The translations under genes were made by a program, and so were the position numbers. From Mesoterricola sediminis (GTDB lineage: Bacteria > Acidobacteriota > Holophagae > Holophagales > Holophagaceae): a stretch of DNA of 64,000 bases. Location: positions 1,860,001 through 1,924,000 of the forward strand of contig NZ_AP027081.1 of assembly GCF_030295425.1 (NCBI RefSeq). The letters are read 5' to 3'. Below the pieces are notes generated by a model. It did no database searches. It had not been told where the DNA came from and was given only the letters and a program-made list of their open reading frames with translations. Below are positions 1 through 7,493 of the stretch, one piece after another (position 1 is the first letter of the stretch; each line of letters opens with the position of its first letter).

Positions 1-336
1 GAGCACCTGGCCGGGCTTCAGGGCCGCGGCCTGGGCCTCGACCTCGGGGCCGGTCACGCCGGAGGCCAGGGTCACGTCCAGGCCCAGGCCCTTCAGGTAG
101 GCGGCGACGGGGGCCATGCTGAACTCGGCCTCGAAGCCCTCTCCCTTGGGGCGGCCCAGGTGGGAGCAGAGGACGACGGAGGCGCCGTTGTCCAGCAGGT
201 GGCGGAGGGTGGCCAGGGTCTCGGTGATGCGGGTCGCGTCCTTGATGACGCCTTCCTTGAGGGGCACGTTCAGGTCGGCTCGGAGGAAGACCCTGTGGCC
301 TTTGACGTCAATGTCCCTGAGGGTTCGGAACGGCAT
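1..336 (-). CDS. pgk: Phosphoglycerate kinase, N-terminal part (cut by window edge)
   Basis: Glycolytic enzyme that transfers a phosphate from 1,3-bisphosphoglycerate to ADP in the cytoplasm. The first 112 residues are visible. They carry the substrate-binding motif RADLNVP at residues 19-25 (usually RVDLNVP) and SHLGRPKG at 58-65, both diagnostic of the N-domain. The ATG at 336 has a strong Shine-Dalgarno sequence (AGGAGG) just upstream. The gene runs off base 1 with no stop, so roughly 280 residues lie outside the window. It lies 32 bases downstream of the methyltransferase gene on the same strand and may be co-transcribed with it. The identification is firm. Confidence 0.95.
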   Translation of the reverse strand, partial: MPFRTLRDIDVKGHRVFLRADLNVPLKEGVIKDATRITETLATLRHLLDNGASVVLCSHLGRPKGEGFEAEFSMAPVAAYLKGLGLDVTLASGVTGPEVEAQAAALKPGQVL

Positions 337-368
337 GGGGCACCTCCTGATACAGTGTTCGCCCCAGT

Positions 369-1097
369 CTACACCACCTTCCGGAGGAAGCCGATCCAGC
401 GCGGGGAGCGCGCCGCGTCGAAGGCTCCGCCCGCGTAGGCGCCCACCCGCGCGAAGACCTCCAGGCCCGCGCCGGCGGCCAGGGCCTCCATCTCCGCCGG
501 CTCGTACAGGCGCACGGACTCCGTCACGGCGCGGGTCGCGCCGGTCTCCAGCCGAGTGAGCGTCATGCGCTTGATGACGCGCTGGCCTTCCAGGGTGCGC
601 CGGCTCCGCACGCGGATGCCGTCCGCCACCCGCTCGTCCTCGGGCACGAGGTGCTCGCGCAGGTGCCGCGCGTTCAGGTAGTCCAGGAGGATCACCCCGC
701 CGGGGGCGAGCAGGTCCCGGAGGCGCGCCAGGAGGGCGCGGTTCTCCGCGTCGGTGAAGTAGCCGAAGGGGGTGAACCACAGGCAGATGCCGGAAAGGCG
801 GCCGTCACGGACGGGCAGGGCCCGCATGTCGCCCCGCAGGAGCCAGGGGCGGAGGCCGGGGTCGGCCAGGCCCAGCAGGTCCCGGGAGAGATCGAGGCCG
901 AAGGCGAGGGGGTTGGACCTCCGGAGGGCGGCCAGGTGGCGCCCCGTGCCGCAGGCCAGGTCCAGGACGGGCCCGCGGCCCAGGGCCGGGGCGACCTGGA
1001 GGGCCATGGCCACGGCCTGGGCGGCCTCCTCGGCGTCCCGGGCCGCATAGATGGCCGCGTAGTCCCGGTCGAACCAGTCCTTGAACCACTCGTCCAC
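369..1097 (-). CDS. Class I SAM-dependent methyltransferase
   Basis: Predicted cytoplasmic methyltransferase of unknown substrate, about 242 residues. The glycine-rich SAM-binding motif I reads LDLACGTG (about residues 45-52), followed by an acidic GLDLS motif II and the LLAPGGVILLDYLN region typical of the Rossmann-like fold. I place the start at GTG 1097 because GGGAGG lies 5 bases before it. An ATG at 1115 would add six residues but has a poorer ribosome binding site. Nothing in the neighbourhood points to a substrate: pgk lies downstream and rbfA is divergent upstream. It could act on a small molecule, since no RNA- or DNA-binding extension is seen. Confidence 0.8.
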   Translation of the reverse strand: MDEWFKDWFDRDYAAIYAARDAEEAAQAVAMALQVAPALGRGPVLDLACGTGRHLAALRRSNPLAFGLDLSRDLLGLADPGLRPWLLRGDMRALPVRDGRLSGICLWFTPFGYFTDAENRALLARLRDLLAPGGVILLDYLNARHLREHLVPEDERVADGIRVRSRRTLEGQRVIKRMTLTRLETGATRAVTESVRLYEPAEMEALAAGAGLEVFARVGAYAGGAFDAARSPRWIGFLRKVV

Positions 1098-1159
1098 GCC
1101 CGCCTCCCCCCCCATCGTCTCACGGCCGCGCGGTTACACTATCCCTTCGAGGTACACCC

Positions 1160-1534
1160 ATGCTCCGCCCCCAGCAGCTTGAAGACCAGCTCCAGTTCAT
1201 GATCAGCACCCTCATCCAGCGCGAGCTCCGGGACCCGGACCTGGGCTTCCTCACCCTCACCGCCGTGCGCCTCACCGGGGACCGGAGCATCGCCCGGGTC
1301 TACTACACGGTCCTGGGCGACGAGGCCCAGACCGACCGGACCCGCAAGGCCCTGGGCCGCGCCGCGGGCTTCCTCCGGACGCACCTGGCCAAGAGCCTGA
1401 AGATGCGCCGGGTGCCCGAGCTGCAGTTCTTCCCGGACGCCACCCTGGAGGAGGGCAACAAGATCGAGGCCCTCTTCGCCCGGATCCACGAGGAGGAGGC
1501 CTCCCGGCCGCCCGTCCCCGAGGAGGAGGCTTGA
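1160..1534 (+). CDS. rbfA: Ribosome-binding factor A
   Basis: Late 30S assembly factor that binds the 5' end region of 16S rRNA during maturation and cold adaptation. The 124-residue product matches the family length and has the KH-like core, with the conserved RELRDPDLGF stretch (about residues 22-31) and the RIHEEE end region. GAGGT precedes the ATG. It overlaps truB by four bases (TTGA), which keeps the usual rbfA-truB pairing, although infB, often upstream in other genomes, is absent and a divergent methyltransferase is found instead. Acidic, proline-containing C-terminus. Confident call. Confidence 0.93.
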   Translation: MLRPQQLEDQLQFMISTLIQRELRDPDLGFLTLTAVRLTGDRSIARVYYTVLGDEAQTDRTRKALGRAAGFLRTHLAKSLKMRRVPELQFFPDATLEEGNKIEALFARIHEEEASRPPVPEEEA

Positions 1535-2418
1535 TCCCCGGCATCCGGCTGGTCCGCAAGGAGATCGGGCAGAGCAGCTTCGACGTCGTCCGGGGCTTCA
1601 AGGACCGGGCCCGGCAGGACGGGGAGCCGAAGCTCGCCCTGGGCCACGGCGGCACCCTGGACCCCTTCGCGGAGGGCCTCCTGGTGATCCTGGCGGGCCA
1701 GGCGACGCGGCTCATGGACCTGCTCCACCCCCTGCCCAAGACCTACGAGGCCGACATCGCCTGGGGGGAGGAGACGGACTCCTGCGACCACCTGGGCCTG
1801 CCCGTGGCCCAGGGCCCTGCCCCCGATCCCGCGCGCCTGGACGAGGCCCTCGCGGCCTTCCTGGGCTGGACGGACCAGGTGCCCCCGGCCACCTGCGCCA
1901 AGAAGATCGGCGGCGAGGCCGCCTACCGCAAGGCCCACCGCGGGGAGGAGGTCGTCCTGCCCCCGTCCCGGGTCTTCCTCCTCGAGGCGCGCTGGCTCGC
2001 CCACGACCTGCCCCGGACCTCCACCCTGCGCATCACCTGCCGGGGGGGCTACTACGTGCGGAGCCTGGCCAGGGACCTGGGCCGGGCCCTCGGGAGCCCC
2101 GCCCACCTGGCCCGGCTGCACCGCACGGCCATCGGACCCTGGACCGACCCCGGGCCGGGCGCCGAAGTGCTCGTCCAGGGCGCCGACCTGCTGCCCTGGT
2201 GCGCCGTCCGGGTCCTGGACGACGCGGACCAGGATCACCTGCTCCACGGCAGGCCCATCCCCCCCGGGGAGCTCCTGCCCCCGGCCTGGCCCCTCCCCCC
2301 GGGCTTCCCCGACCCCGGCGCCCCCGTCGCGGGCCTCCACGGCGGCCGCCTCACGGCCCTGCTCCGGGAGCGGGAAGGCCGCCTCTGGACCGCCGCGAAC
2401 CTCCGCGGAGGGCTCTAG
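1531..2418 (+). CDS. truB: tRNA pseudouridine(55) synthase
   Basis: Converts uridine 55 of the T-loop of tRNAs to pseudouridine. The catalytic aspartate lies in GGTLDPFAEGLL (Asp44). The KKIGGEAAYRKAHRGE and RGGYYVRSLARDLG segments are also family motifs. The product is 295 residues. The start is a TTG at 1531 that overlaps the rbfA stop codon (TTGA), so translation is probably coupled. The C-terminal ~50 residues are proline-rich and less conserved. The gene is followed by a 375-base non-coding stretch and then an insertion sequence. Confidence 0.93.
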   Translation: MIPGIRLVRKEIGQSSFDVVRGFKDRARQDGEPKLALGHGGTLDPFAEGLLVILAGQATRLMDLLHPLPKTYEADIAWGEETDSCDHLGLPVAQGPAPDPARLDEALAAFLGWTDQVPPATCAKKIGGEAAYRKAHRGEEVVLPPSRVFLLEARWLAHDLPRTSTLRITCRGGYYVRSLARDLGRALGSPAHLARLHRTAIGPWTDPGPGAEVLVQGADLLPWCAVRVLDDADQDHLLHGRPIPPGELLPPAWPLPPGFPDPGAPVAGLHGGRLTALLREREGRLWTAANLRGGL

Positions 2419-2793
2419 CGCTACCGGGTCGCCCGCTATAGCCCCGTCCCCACGGATGCTTGCTGGTTGAAAATCCCCAGACGGTGCGTCCGGACATGAG
2501 CCATCCGGCGGTACGCGAGCCGGTGTCCTGATCGGCCCCGGCACGGATGCCTTGCTTCCAATCTGCGGTGGGATCCCATTCATCCTGGCAATCCGATTCA
2601 TCCCTGTTGCCGCAGGGCCAACGAAGCATCGGGTCGGCGCGTCCATGGCCTGCATGCAGCGACCCATTGCGGCTTCAGCCCTGCGAGAACAGGGATGAAC
2701 TGGATTGCCGGGATGAATGGGATGAGGAGAACGGTCATGAGATCACATCAAGGATCCCAAGCGGGACGTGACCGGACGACCCGGTCGTACTAG
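2419..2793. other. Non-coding spacer between truB and IS copy A
   Basis: This 375-base stretch has no credible gene. Its composition is more AT-rich than the flanking genes. It contains a 43-base imperfect inverted repeat (described separately) and ends with the CTAG that borders the insertion sequence at 2790-2793. It may be the wreck of an older mobile or REP-like element, since the inverted repeat is unlike normal terminators. Confidence 0.6.
2573..2723. repeat. 43-base inverted repeat, REP-like
   Basis: The arms are 2573-2615 and 2681-2723, separated by 65 bases. They match at 38 of 43 positions when one is reversed. The core reads CAGGGATGAAC then TGGATTGCC in the right arm. The arms are too long and too far apart for a rho-independent terminator, and no T-run follows. 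The wording resembles dispersed short repeats that occur in many bacterial genomes. Whether it is repeated elsewhere in this genome cannot be seen here. Confidence 0.7.
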
Positions 2794-2906
2794 GGTGTGT
2801 TCGTAATCCAGGATAGTAATGGCTAATACCCATCCGTGCCGGAGCATGGAGGAGCTGGAATAGTGAGTCTGTGCTGCAGTGCCTGATGGCGCCGCGCATT
2901 CGCAGC

Positions 2907-3284
2907 ATCCTATTGGAACGCGGAGGCGCGGAGGATCTCGCTGAGGCTCGCGGAGAAAGGATCAAGCCCACAAGCCCCCTCCACTCGATATCCAGGAGAA
3001 CCTCCCGCTTCACCTTATGGCCGGCCAGTCTCAGGGAGTGCGCCAGACAGACCTTGTAGGGATCTTCCAGGAGTCCGTGCCCCAGAGCCTTCTGGATCTC
3101 GATGGCCTCCCCGATGATGGCCTGGGTGATCTCCTTGTGCGGATGATCCTCCCCGTCGACCTCTCCCCAATGCCTTCCCATCACGCCTCCCGTTGGGACG
3201 TGTCATTGGGAGGTGGCAGGTTCCAGGAGCGCTTTCCTCCGCGACCCTCTGCGAGATCCTCCGCGCCTCCGCGTTTCATAGGAT
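2907..3284. repeat. Inverted repeat bracketing the GxxExxY remnant, copy A
   Basis: The arms are 2907-2960 and 3232-3284. When one is reversed they agree at about 45 of 53 positions, including an uninterrupted 24-base core around GCGGAGGCGCGGAGGATC. They enclose the GxxExxY remnant, giving a cassette about 380 bases long nested inside the insertion sequence. The arms are distinct from the IS termini. In copy B the same arms are at 32200-32253 and 32449-32501. Confidence 0.8.
2970..3181 (-). pseudogene. GxxExxY-family protein, N-terminal half (remnant in IS copy A)
   Basis: Reading from ATG 3181 the frame gives about 70 residues ending at a deletion junction at 2969/2970. It contains the family signature GLLEDPY preceded by IQKALGHG, then a strand ending LLDIEWRGLV. 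GxxExxY proteins are small (~125 residues), of unknown function, often multicopy in a genome. The C-terminal half, present in copy B, is missing here: beyond the junction the frame runs into the left inverted-repeat arm. Not expected to make a working protein. Confidence 0.75.
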
Positions 3285-3317
3285 CAATGAGGATCCGGAA
3301 CGCTTGTCACCCTCCGC

Positions 3318-4072
3318 TCATAGCCTCAGCCAGATCACGATGCAGGCCAAAGCCACCTGGGCTGAGAAACTTCGCGCCGTTTTGTCGAACCTGGTGGCCA
3401 GCGCCCTGAACTGTTTGAGCTTGGCGAACCCATGCTCGATGGCATGGCGGGCCTTGTATAGGTGTGAGTCCCAGGCCGCCGGATTCTTGCGCCGGGGATG
3501 AGGTGGGATGACGGCTGTCGCACCCATGGCCTCGATCGCCTTCCTTACCGGGTTCCCATCGTAGGCCCGATCTCCGAACACGTACTCTGCCTGCCAACCG
3601 CACAGCAATCCTTCAGCAGACCGGCTTTCATGGGCTTGCCCCGGAGTGACCAGGAAATCCAAAGGATTACCGTGGGCATCGCAGATCAAATGGATCTTGG
3701 TCGAGCATCCACCCCGAGATCGTCCGAGCGCCTGGTTCCAGAGCCCCCCCTTTTGCCTGCTGAAGGTTGATGAGCGCGAAGGATGGTGCCATCCGGCATG
3801 ACCCACTCCAGGTCGGCTTCCTTGCGCAGGAACTCCAGGATCCTTTGCCACACGCCGCGCTTGGTCCAGGCCTCAAATCGCGTGTACACGCTTGTCCAAG
3901 GTCCAAATTCCTCCGGCAGGTCCCTCCACGGCGCCCCAGTCCTGTGCCTCCACAGGATCGCCTCCACCATGGGACGGTTGGGGTGACGGGATCGCCCCAT
4001 CCCTCCACGCTCTGGCGGAAGGAGCGGTTCAAGCTTTGCCCACATGGCATCGGTCAGGAAACTTCTCGGCAT
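3318..4072 (-). CDS. IS5-family transposase, two frames joined by -1 frameshift (intact copy)
   Basis: DDE transposase in two overlapping frames. The first frame starts at ATG 4072 and has DGTILRAHQ with the first catalytic Asp at residue 94. The second frame, reaching the stop at 3318, has FGDRAYD with the second Asp and IEHGFAKLKQF with the Glu. The frames overlap at a run that reads AAAAGGGGGGG on the coding strand (3744-3754), a plausible -1 slippage site. The fused product would be about 251 residues, the usual size. Both frames are open in this copy, so it may be active. Confidence 0.87.
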
Positions 4073-4160
4073 CGTTACCCCAGGAAAATTCGTGGTGTAC
4101 GAGCCTTTACGTATGAGTACAAGTTAACTATTTATCTAATCTATAGATTCCGAACACAGC

Positions 4161-5042
4161 CTAGACGCCGGACCAGTGCAGCTTCTGGGTCAGCAGGCCG
4201 AAGAAGGAGTGGTCCGGGTTCTGGAGCAGGGTGATGGCGCGGTCCGAGCGGGTCAGGCGGATCTGGTCCCCGGCCCTGACCTCGACCTCCAGCTGGCCGT
4301 CCAGGGTCAGGTGGGCGTCCTCGGCCCGGTCCATGAGGATGTCCACCGGCAGATGGCTGGGCACGACCATGGGGCGCAGGGTGAGGCTGTGGGGGCAGAT
4401 GGCGCAGATGGTCCAGGCGTCCACGGCGGGGTGCATGACGGGGCCGCCGGCGGAGAGGTTGTAGGCGGTGGAGCCGGTGGCGGTGGACACGATGAGGCCG
4501 TCGGCCTTGACCGTGGCGGCCTCGCGCCCGTCGATGCGGATGCGGAACTCCATGATCCGGGCCGTGATGCCCTTGTTCACGACGGCGTCGTTCAGGGCGG
4601 GGCGCCCGGCGAGGACCTGCCCGTCCCGCACGACCTCGGCGTGGAGCAGGGCGCGCATGTCCTTCCGGAAGGCCCCGTCGAAGAAGGCCTCCACCACCTG
4701 CCGGGCCTCGGTGGAGGGGTGGCAGGTCAGGAAGCCCAGGGAGCCCAGGTTGACGCCCAGGAGGGGGGCGCCCCGGACCCCCACGTGGCGGGCGGCCGTC
4801 AGGAGGGTGCCGTCCCCCCCCAGGGCCAGGCACAGGTCGGGAACGGGATTGGCGGCCCCGTAGGCGGGGTCCCCGTGGAAATCCCCCCCGGGGAGCCCGG
4901 CGGCGTCCCACGCGTTCCGGATCTTGGGGTGGGCCCAGATCTCCCAGCCCCGCTCCAGGAAGGAGGGGACCACGTCCGCGAGGCCCTTGGCGAGCCAGGG
5001 GGACCTGGATTTCGCGACGATGACAAGGGTGGGTCGGACCAT
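4161..5042 (-). CDS. nadK: NAD kinase
   Basis: Phosphorylates NAD to NADP, the only known route to NADP, in the cytoplasm. The 293-residue product has the nucleotide-binding GGDGT at 75-79, the ND motif at 151-152, and the glycine-rich TATGSTAYNLSAGGP at 188-201. Its TAG stop codon (4163-4161) lies within the CTAG that borders IS copy A, so the element inserted exactly at the end of the gene while leaving the protein intact. The start codon is only 23 bases from the divergent PBP1A gene, so the two promoters must overlap or lie inside coding sequence. Confidence 0.95.
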   Translation of the reverse strand: MVRPTLVIVAKSRSPWLAKGLADVVPSFLERGWEIWAHPKIRNAWDAAGLPGGDFHGDPAYGAANPVPDLCLALGGDGTLLTAARHVGVRGAPLLGVNLGSLGFLTCHPSTEARQVVEAFFDGAFRKDMRALLHAEVVRDGQVLAGRPALNDAVVNKGITARIMEFRIRIDGREAATVKADGLIVSTATGSTAYNLSAGGPVMHPAVDAWTICAICPHSLTLRPMVVPSHLPVDILMDRAEDAHLTLDGQLEVEVRAGDQIRLTRSDRAITLLQNPDHSFFGLLTQKLHWSGV

Positions 5043-5065
5043 AGCCCTTAGGTTACCCTGGGTGC

Positions 5066-7474
5066 ATGGCGACTAGACCCGATAACTCGCGAAAGCCGAG
5101 GAAGCTCTCCAGGCGGATCCCCTGGAAGGGATTGGCCTGGGCCTCCGGAATCCTGGCGGCGGTCCTCGTCGCCGTGTTCGCCGTCTCATGGTCCATCATG
5201 AGCCGCGACGTGGACAGCTTCCTGACCTACTTCGCCCTGCGCGTCCCCAAGACCATCACGAAGGTCCTGGACCGCAACGGCGACGTCATCGGCGTGTTCG
5301 CCGAGGAGAACCGCGTGGTGATCCCCTTCGGGGACATCCCGAGGGCCTTCGTCGGCGCCGTCATCGCCACGGAGGACGCCGACTTCATGAACCACGGCGG
5401 CGTCTCCGCCCGCGGCCTGTTCCGGGCCGGCTTCAACTTCGTCACCAGCTTCGGCCGGCGGCGGGAGGGGGCCTCCACCCTCACCATGCAGCTCGTGCGG
5501 ACCGTCACCGCCAAGCGCCAGCGGCGGCTGGACCGGAAGCTCAAGGAGATCATCCTCGCCCGCAAGCTCGAGAAGGCCTACACGAAGAAGCAGATCTTCG
5601 AGCAGTACGCCAACGAGGTCTACTTCGGCGGCGGCCGGTACGGCATCGAGGCGGCCAGCCAGTTCTACTTCGGCAAGAGCGCCCCCCAGCTCGCCGTCGA
5701 GGAGTGCGCCCTCCTGGCGGGCCTCGTCCAGAACCCCAACTGGTACAACCCCTACAACCCCGATCCCCGGGCCCGGGCCGCCGCCAAGGCGCGCCGCAAC
5801 CACGTCCTCCGGCGGATGGCCGCCGAGGGCTACCTCAAGGAGGCCGACGCCAAGGCCCTCAGTGAGCGCCCGGTCCGCCTCGCCCGCGAGAACGCCCGCG
5901 AGGAGGCCGTGGCCCCCTACCCGGTGGAGGAGGTGCGCCAGTACCTCTACCGCAAGTACGGCAAGGACAAGGTCCTGGAGGGCGGCCTGGAGGTCACCAC
6001 CACCATCGACTCGGTCTGGCAGGCCGCGGCCAACGAGGCCGTGCGCAACGGCCTGCGGGCCGTGGACCGCCGCCGGGGCTTCCGCAAGGAGGCCGTGCCG
6101 TTCGTCGGGGACCCCGAGAAGGCCACGCTCCCCGGCTGGAACCGGTTCTTCGAGGAGGGCGAGTCCGTGCGCGGGATCATCCTGGGCTGGAAGCCCGGGG
6201 GCGCGGAGGTCCGCATCGGGAAGCGGATCCTGGAGGTCCCCGACGCCGCCTTCGCCTGGGCGGGCAAGACCATCCGCACCCTGCTGGTCCGGGGCTCGGC
6301 GCCCCTGTTCATCGTCCGCGGGGCCAGCGAGGAGGGCGCGCCCACGCGCCTGGAGCTGGACCAGGAGCCCGACGTGGAGGGCGCCCTCCTCGCCGTGGAT
6401 CCCCCCACCGGGGAGATCCGGGCCATGGTGGGCGGCTACGACTTCAAGAAGTCCATGTTCAACCGCTCCTGGCAAGCCGAGCGGCAGGTCGGGTCCACCA
6501 TGAAGGCCTTCGTCTACGGGGCCGCCTTCGCCCGGGGCCTCACCCCCGCCACCCTGGTGGAGGACGTGCCCACCCGGTTCACCTTCGACATCCAGGTCTA
6601 CGAGCCCAAGAACTACGAGCGCGACTTCTGGGGCCCCATCACCATCTGGGAGGCCGTGCGGGATTCCCGCAACGTCGCGGCCGTCCGCACCCTGGAGGCC
6701 GCGGGCATCGACAACGTGGTCGCCCTCACCCGGGCCATGGGCGTCAGCGGCAGGCTGAATCCCTACCCCAGCCTGGCCCTGGGCGCCAGCGACCTCACGC
6801 TCAAGGACATGGTGCGCGGCTACGCCACCATCGCCAACGGCGGCAAGCAGGCGCCGCCCCCCTTCCTGATCAAGAAGATCGTGGACCGTTCCGGCCGGGT
6901 GCTCGAGCAGTACGACCAGGCCGTCGGCGAGCAGGTGCTGGATCCCATGAGCAACTACCAGCTCATCCAGGTCCTCCAGGGCGTGGCCCAGCGCGGCACC
7001 GGCGCGCGCACCAACGAGCTCAACTGGCCCGTGGCCGGCAAGACCGGCACCACGGACGAACACACCGACGGCTGGTTCCTCGGCTTCTCCACCCGCATCG
7101 CCTGCGGCGTGTGGGTGGGCCTGGACGCCAAGAAGACCATCTTCCGGGGCGCCGACGGCGCCAAGGTGGCCGTGCCCATCTGGACCGACTTCATGAAGGC
7201 GGCCCTCCCCTCCACCCCCAAGGAGGACTTCCCGGTCCCCGACGGCATGGAGTGGGCGGACATCGACCGCTACACGGGCCTCATCGCCACGAGCGCCACC
7301 CAGGCGACGGACCTGGTCCGCCTCGCCTTCAAGCCCGGCCAGGTCCCCAAGGGCGCCAGCACCGGCGAGGCCATCCAGAAGATCCGGGAGGCCCGGGAGA
7401 AGGCCCGCGCCCTGCCCCTGGAACACCGGGCCTGGGGCGCTTCCGCCCCCAAGGCCGAGGAGCCGCCGGCCTGA
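5066..7474 (+). CDS. mrcA: Penicillin-binding protein 1A (bifunctional transglycosylase/transpeptidase)
   Basis: Membrane-anchored class A PBP that polymerises lipid II and cross-links peptidoglycan. 802 residues: a basic N-terminus, a transmembrane helix at about 22-43, then the glycosyltransferase family 51 domain with the catalytic Glu103 in EDADF and GASTLTMQ at 135-142. The transpeptidase domain has S477xxK480, SRN at 534-536 and KTGT at 659-662, so all three penicillin-binding motifs are intact. No good Shine-Dalgarno sequence precedes ATG 5066. The gene converges with a HAD phosphatase gene, and a hairpin spans the two stop codons. Confidence 0.95.
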   Translation: MATRPDNSRKPRKLSRRIPWKGLAWASGILAAVLVAVFAVSWSIMSRDVDSFLTYFALRVPKTITKVLDRNGDVIGVFAEENRVVIPFGDIPRAFVGAVIATEDADFMNHGGVSARGLFRAGFNFVTSFGRRREGASTLTMQLVRTVTAKRQRRLDRKLKEIILARKLEKAYTKKQIFEQYANEVYFGGGRYGIEAASQFYFGKSAPQLAVEECALLAGLVQNPNWYNPYNPDPRARAAAKARRNHVLRRMAAEGYLKEADAKALSERPVRLARENAREEAVAPYPVEEVRQYLYRKYGKDKVLEGGLEVTTTIDSVWQAAANEAVRNGLRAVDRRRGFRKEAVPFVGDPEKATLPGWNRFFEEGESVRGIILGWKPGGAEVRIGKRILEVPDAAFAWAGKTIRTLLVRGSAPLFIVRGASEEGAPTRLELDQEPDVEGALLAVDPPTGEIRAMVGGYDFKKSMFNRSWQAERQVGSTMKAFVYGAAFARGLTPATLVEDVPTRFTFDIQVYEPKNYERDFWGPITIWEAVRDSRNVAAVRTLEAAGIDNVVALTRAMGVSGRLNPYPSLALGASDLTLKDMVRGYATIANGGKQAPPPFLIKKIVDRSGRVLEQYDQAVGEQVLDPMSNYQLIQVLQGVAQRGTGARTNELNWPVAGKTGTTDEHTDGWFLGFSTRIACGVWVGLDAKKTIFRGADGAKVAVPIWTDFMKAALPSTPKEDFPVPDGMEWADIDRYTGLIATSATQATDLVRLAFKPGQVPKGASTGEAIQKIREAREKARALPLEHRAWGASAPKAEEPPA

Positions 7475-7493
7475 TCCTCCCCGGTCAGGCCGG
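7466..7493. terminator. Hairpin over two convergent stop codons
   Basis: The arms CCGGCCTGA (7466-7474) and TCAGGCCGG (7485-7493) are perfect inverted repeats. Each arm contains the stop codon of one of the two convergent genes. There is no T-run, so it may slow Rho-dependent termination or protect 3' ends instead of acting as an intrinsic terminator. Confidence 0.5.

Larger units (their letters stand above)
2794..4160 (-). mobile_element. IS5-family insertion sequence, copy A, with GxxExxY passenger
   Basis: A 1367-base element bounded by terminal inverted repeats: GGTGTGTTCGTAAT at the left and the reverse complement of GCTGTGTTCGGAAT at the right (12 of 14 match). CTAG borders it on both sides (2790-2793 and 4161-4164), as expected for the 2-4 base target duplications of the IS5 family. 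The transposase lies on the minus strand with a frameshift layout typical of the IS427 subgroup. The left 524 bases, beyond the transposase, are extra for such an element and hold a GxxExxY gene remnant. Copy B at 32087-33376 is almost identical over 1148 shared bases. Confidence 0.9.

Noticed and set aside
3318-4072. Copy A transposase as a pseudogene because it is split in two frames
   Set aside because: The split falls on an A4G7 slippery run, and the combined product has the full DDE set and normal length, so programmed frameshifting is the better reading.
5186-7426. A 746-residue open frame antisense to the PBP1A gene
   Set aside because: It mirrors the codon pattern of a clear PBP1A gene on the other strand. 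Long antisense frames are expected in GC-rich DNA, and its translation is low-complexity with no known motif.
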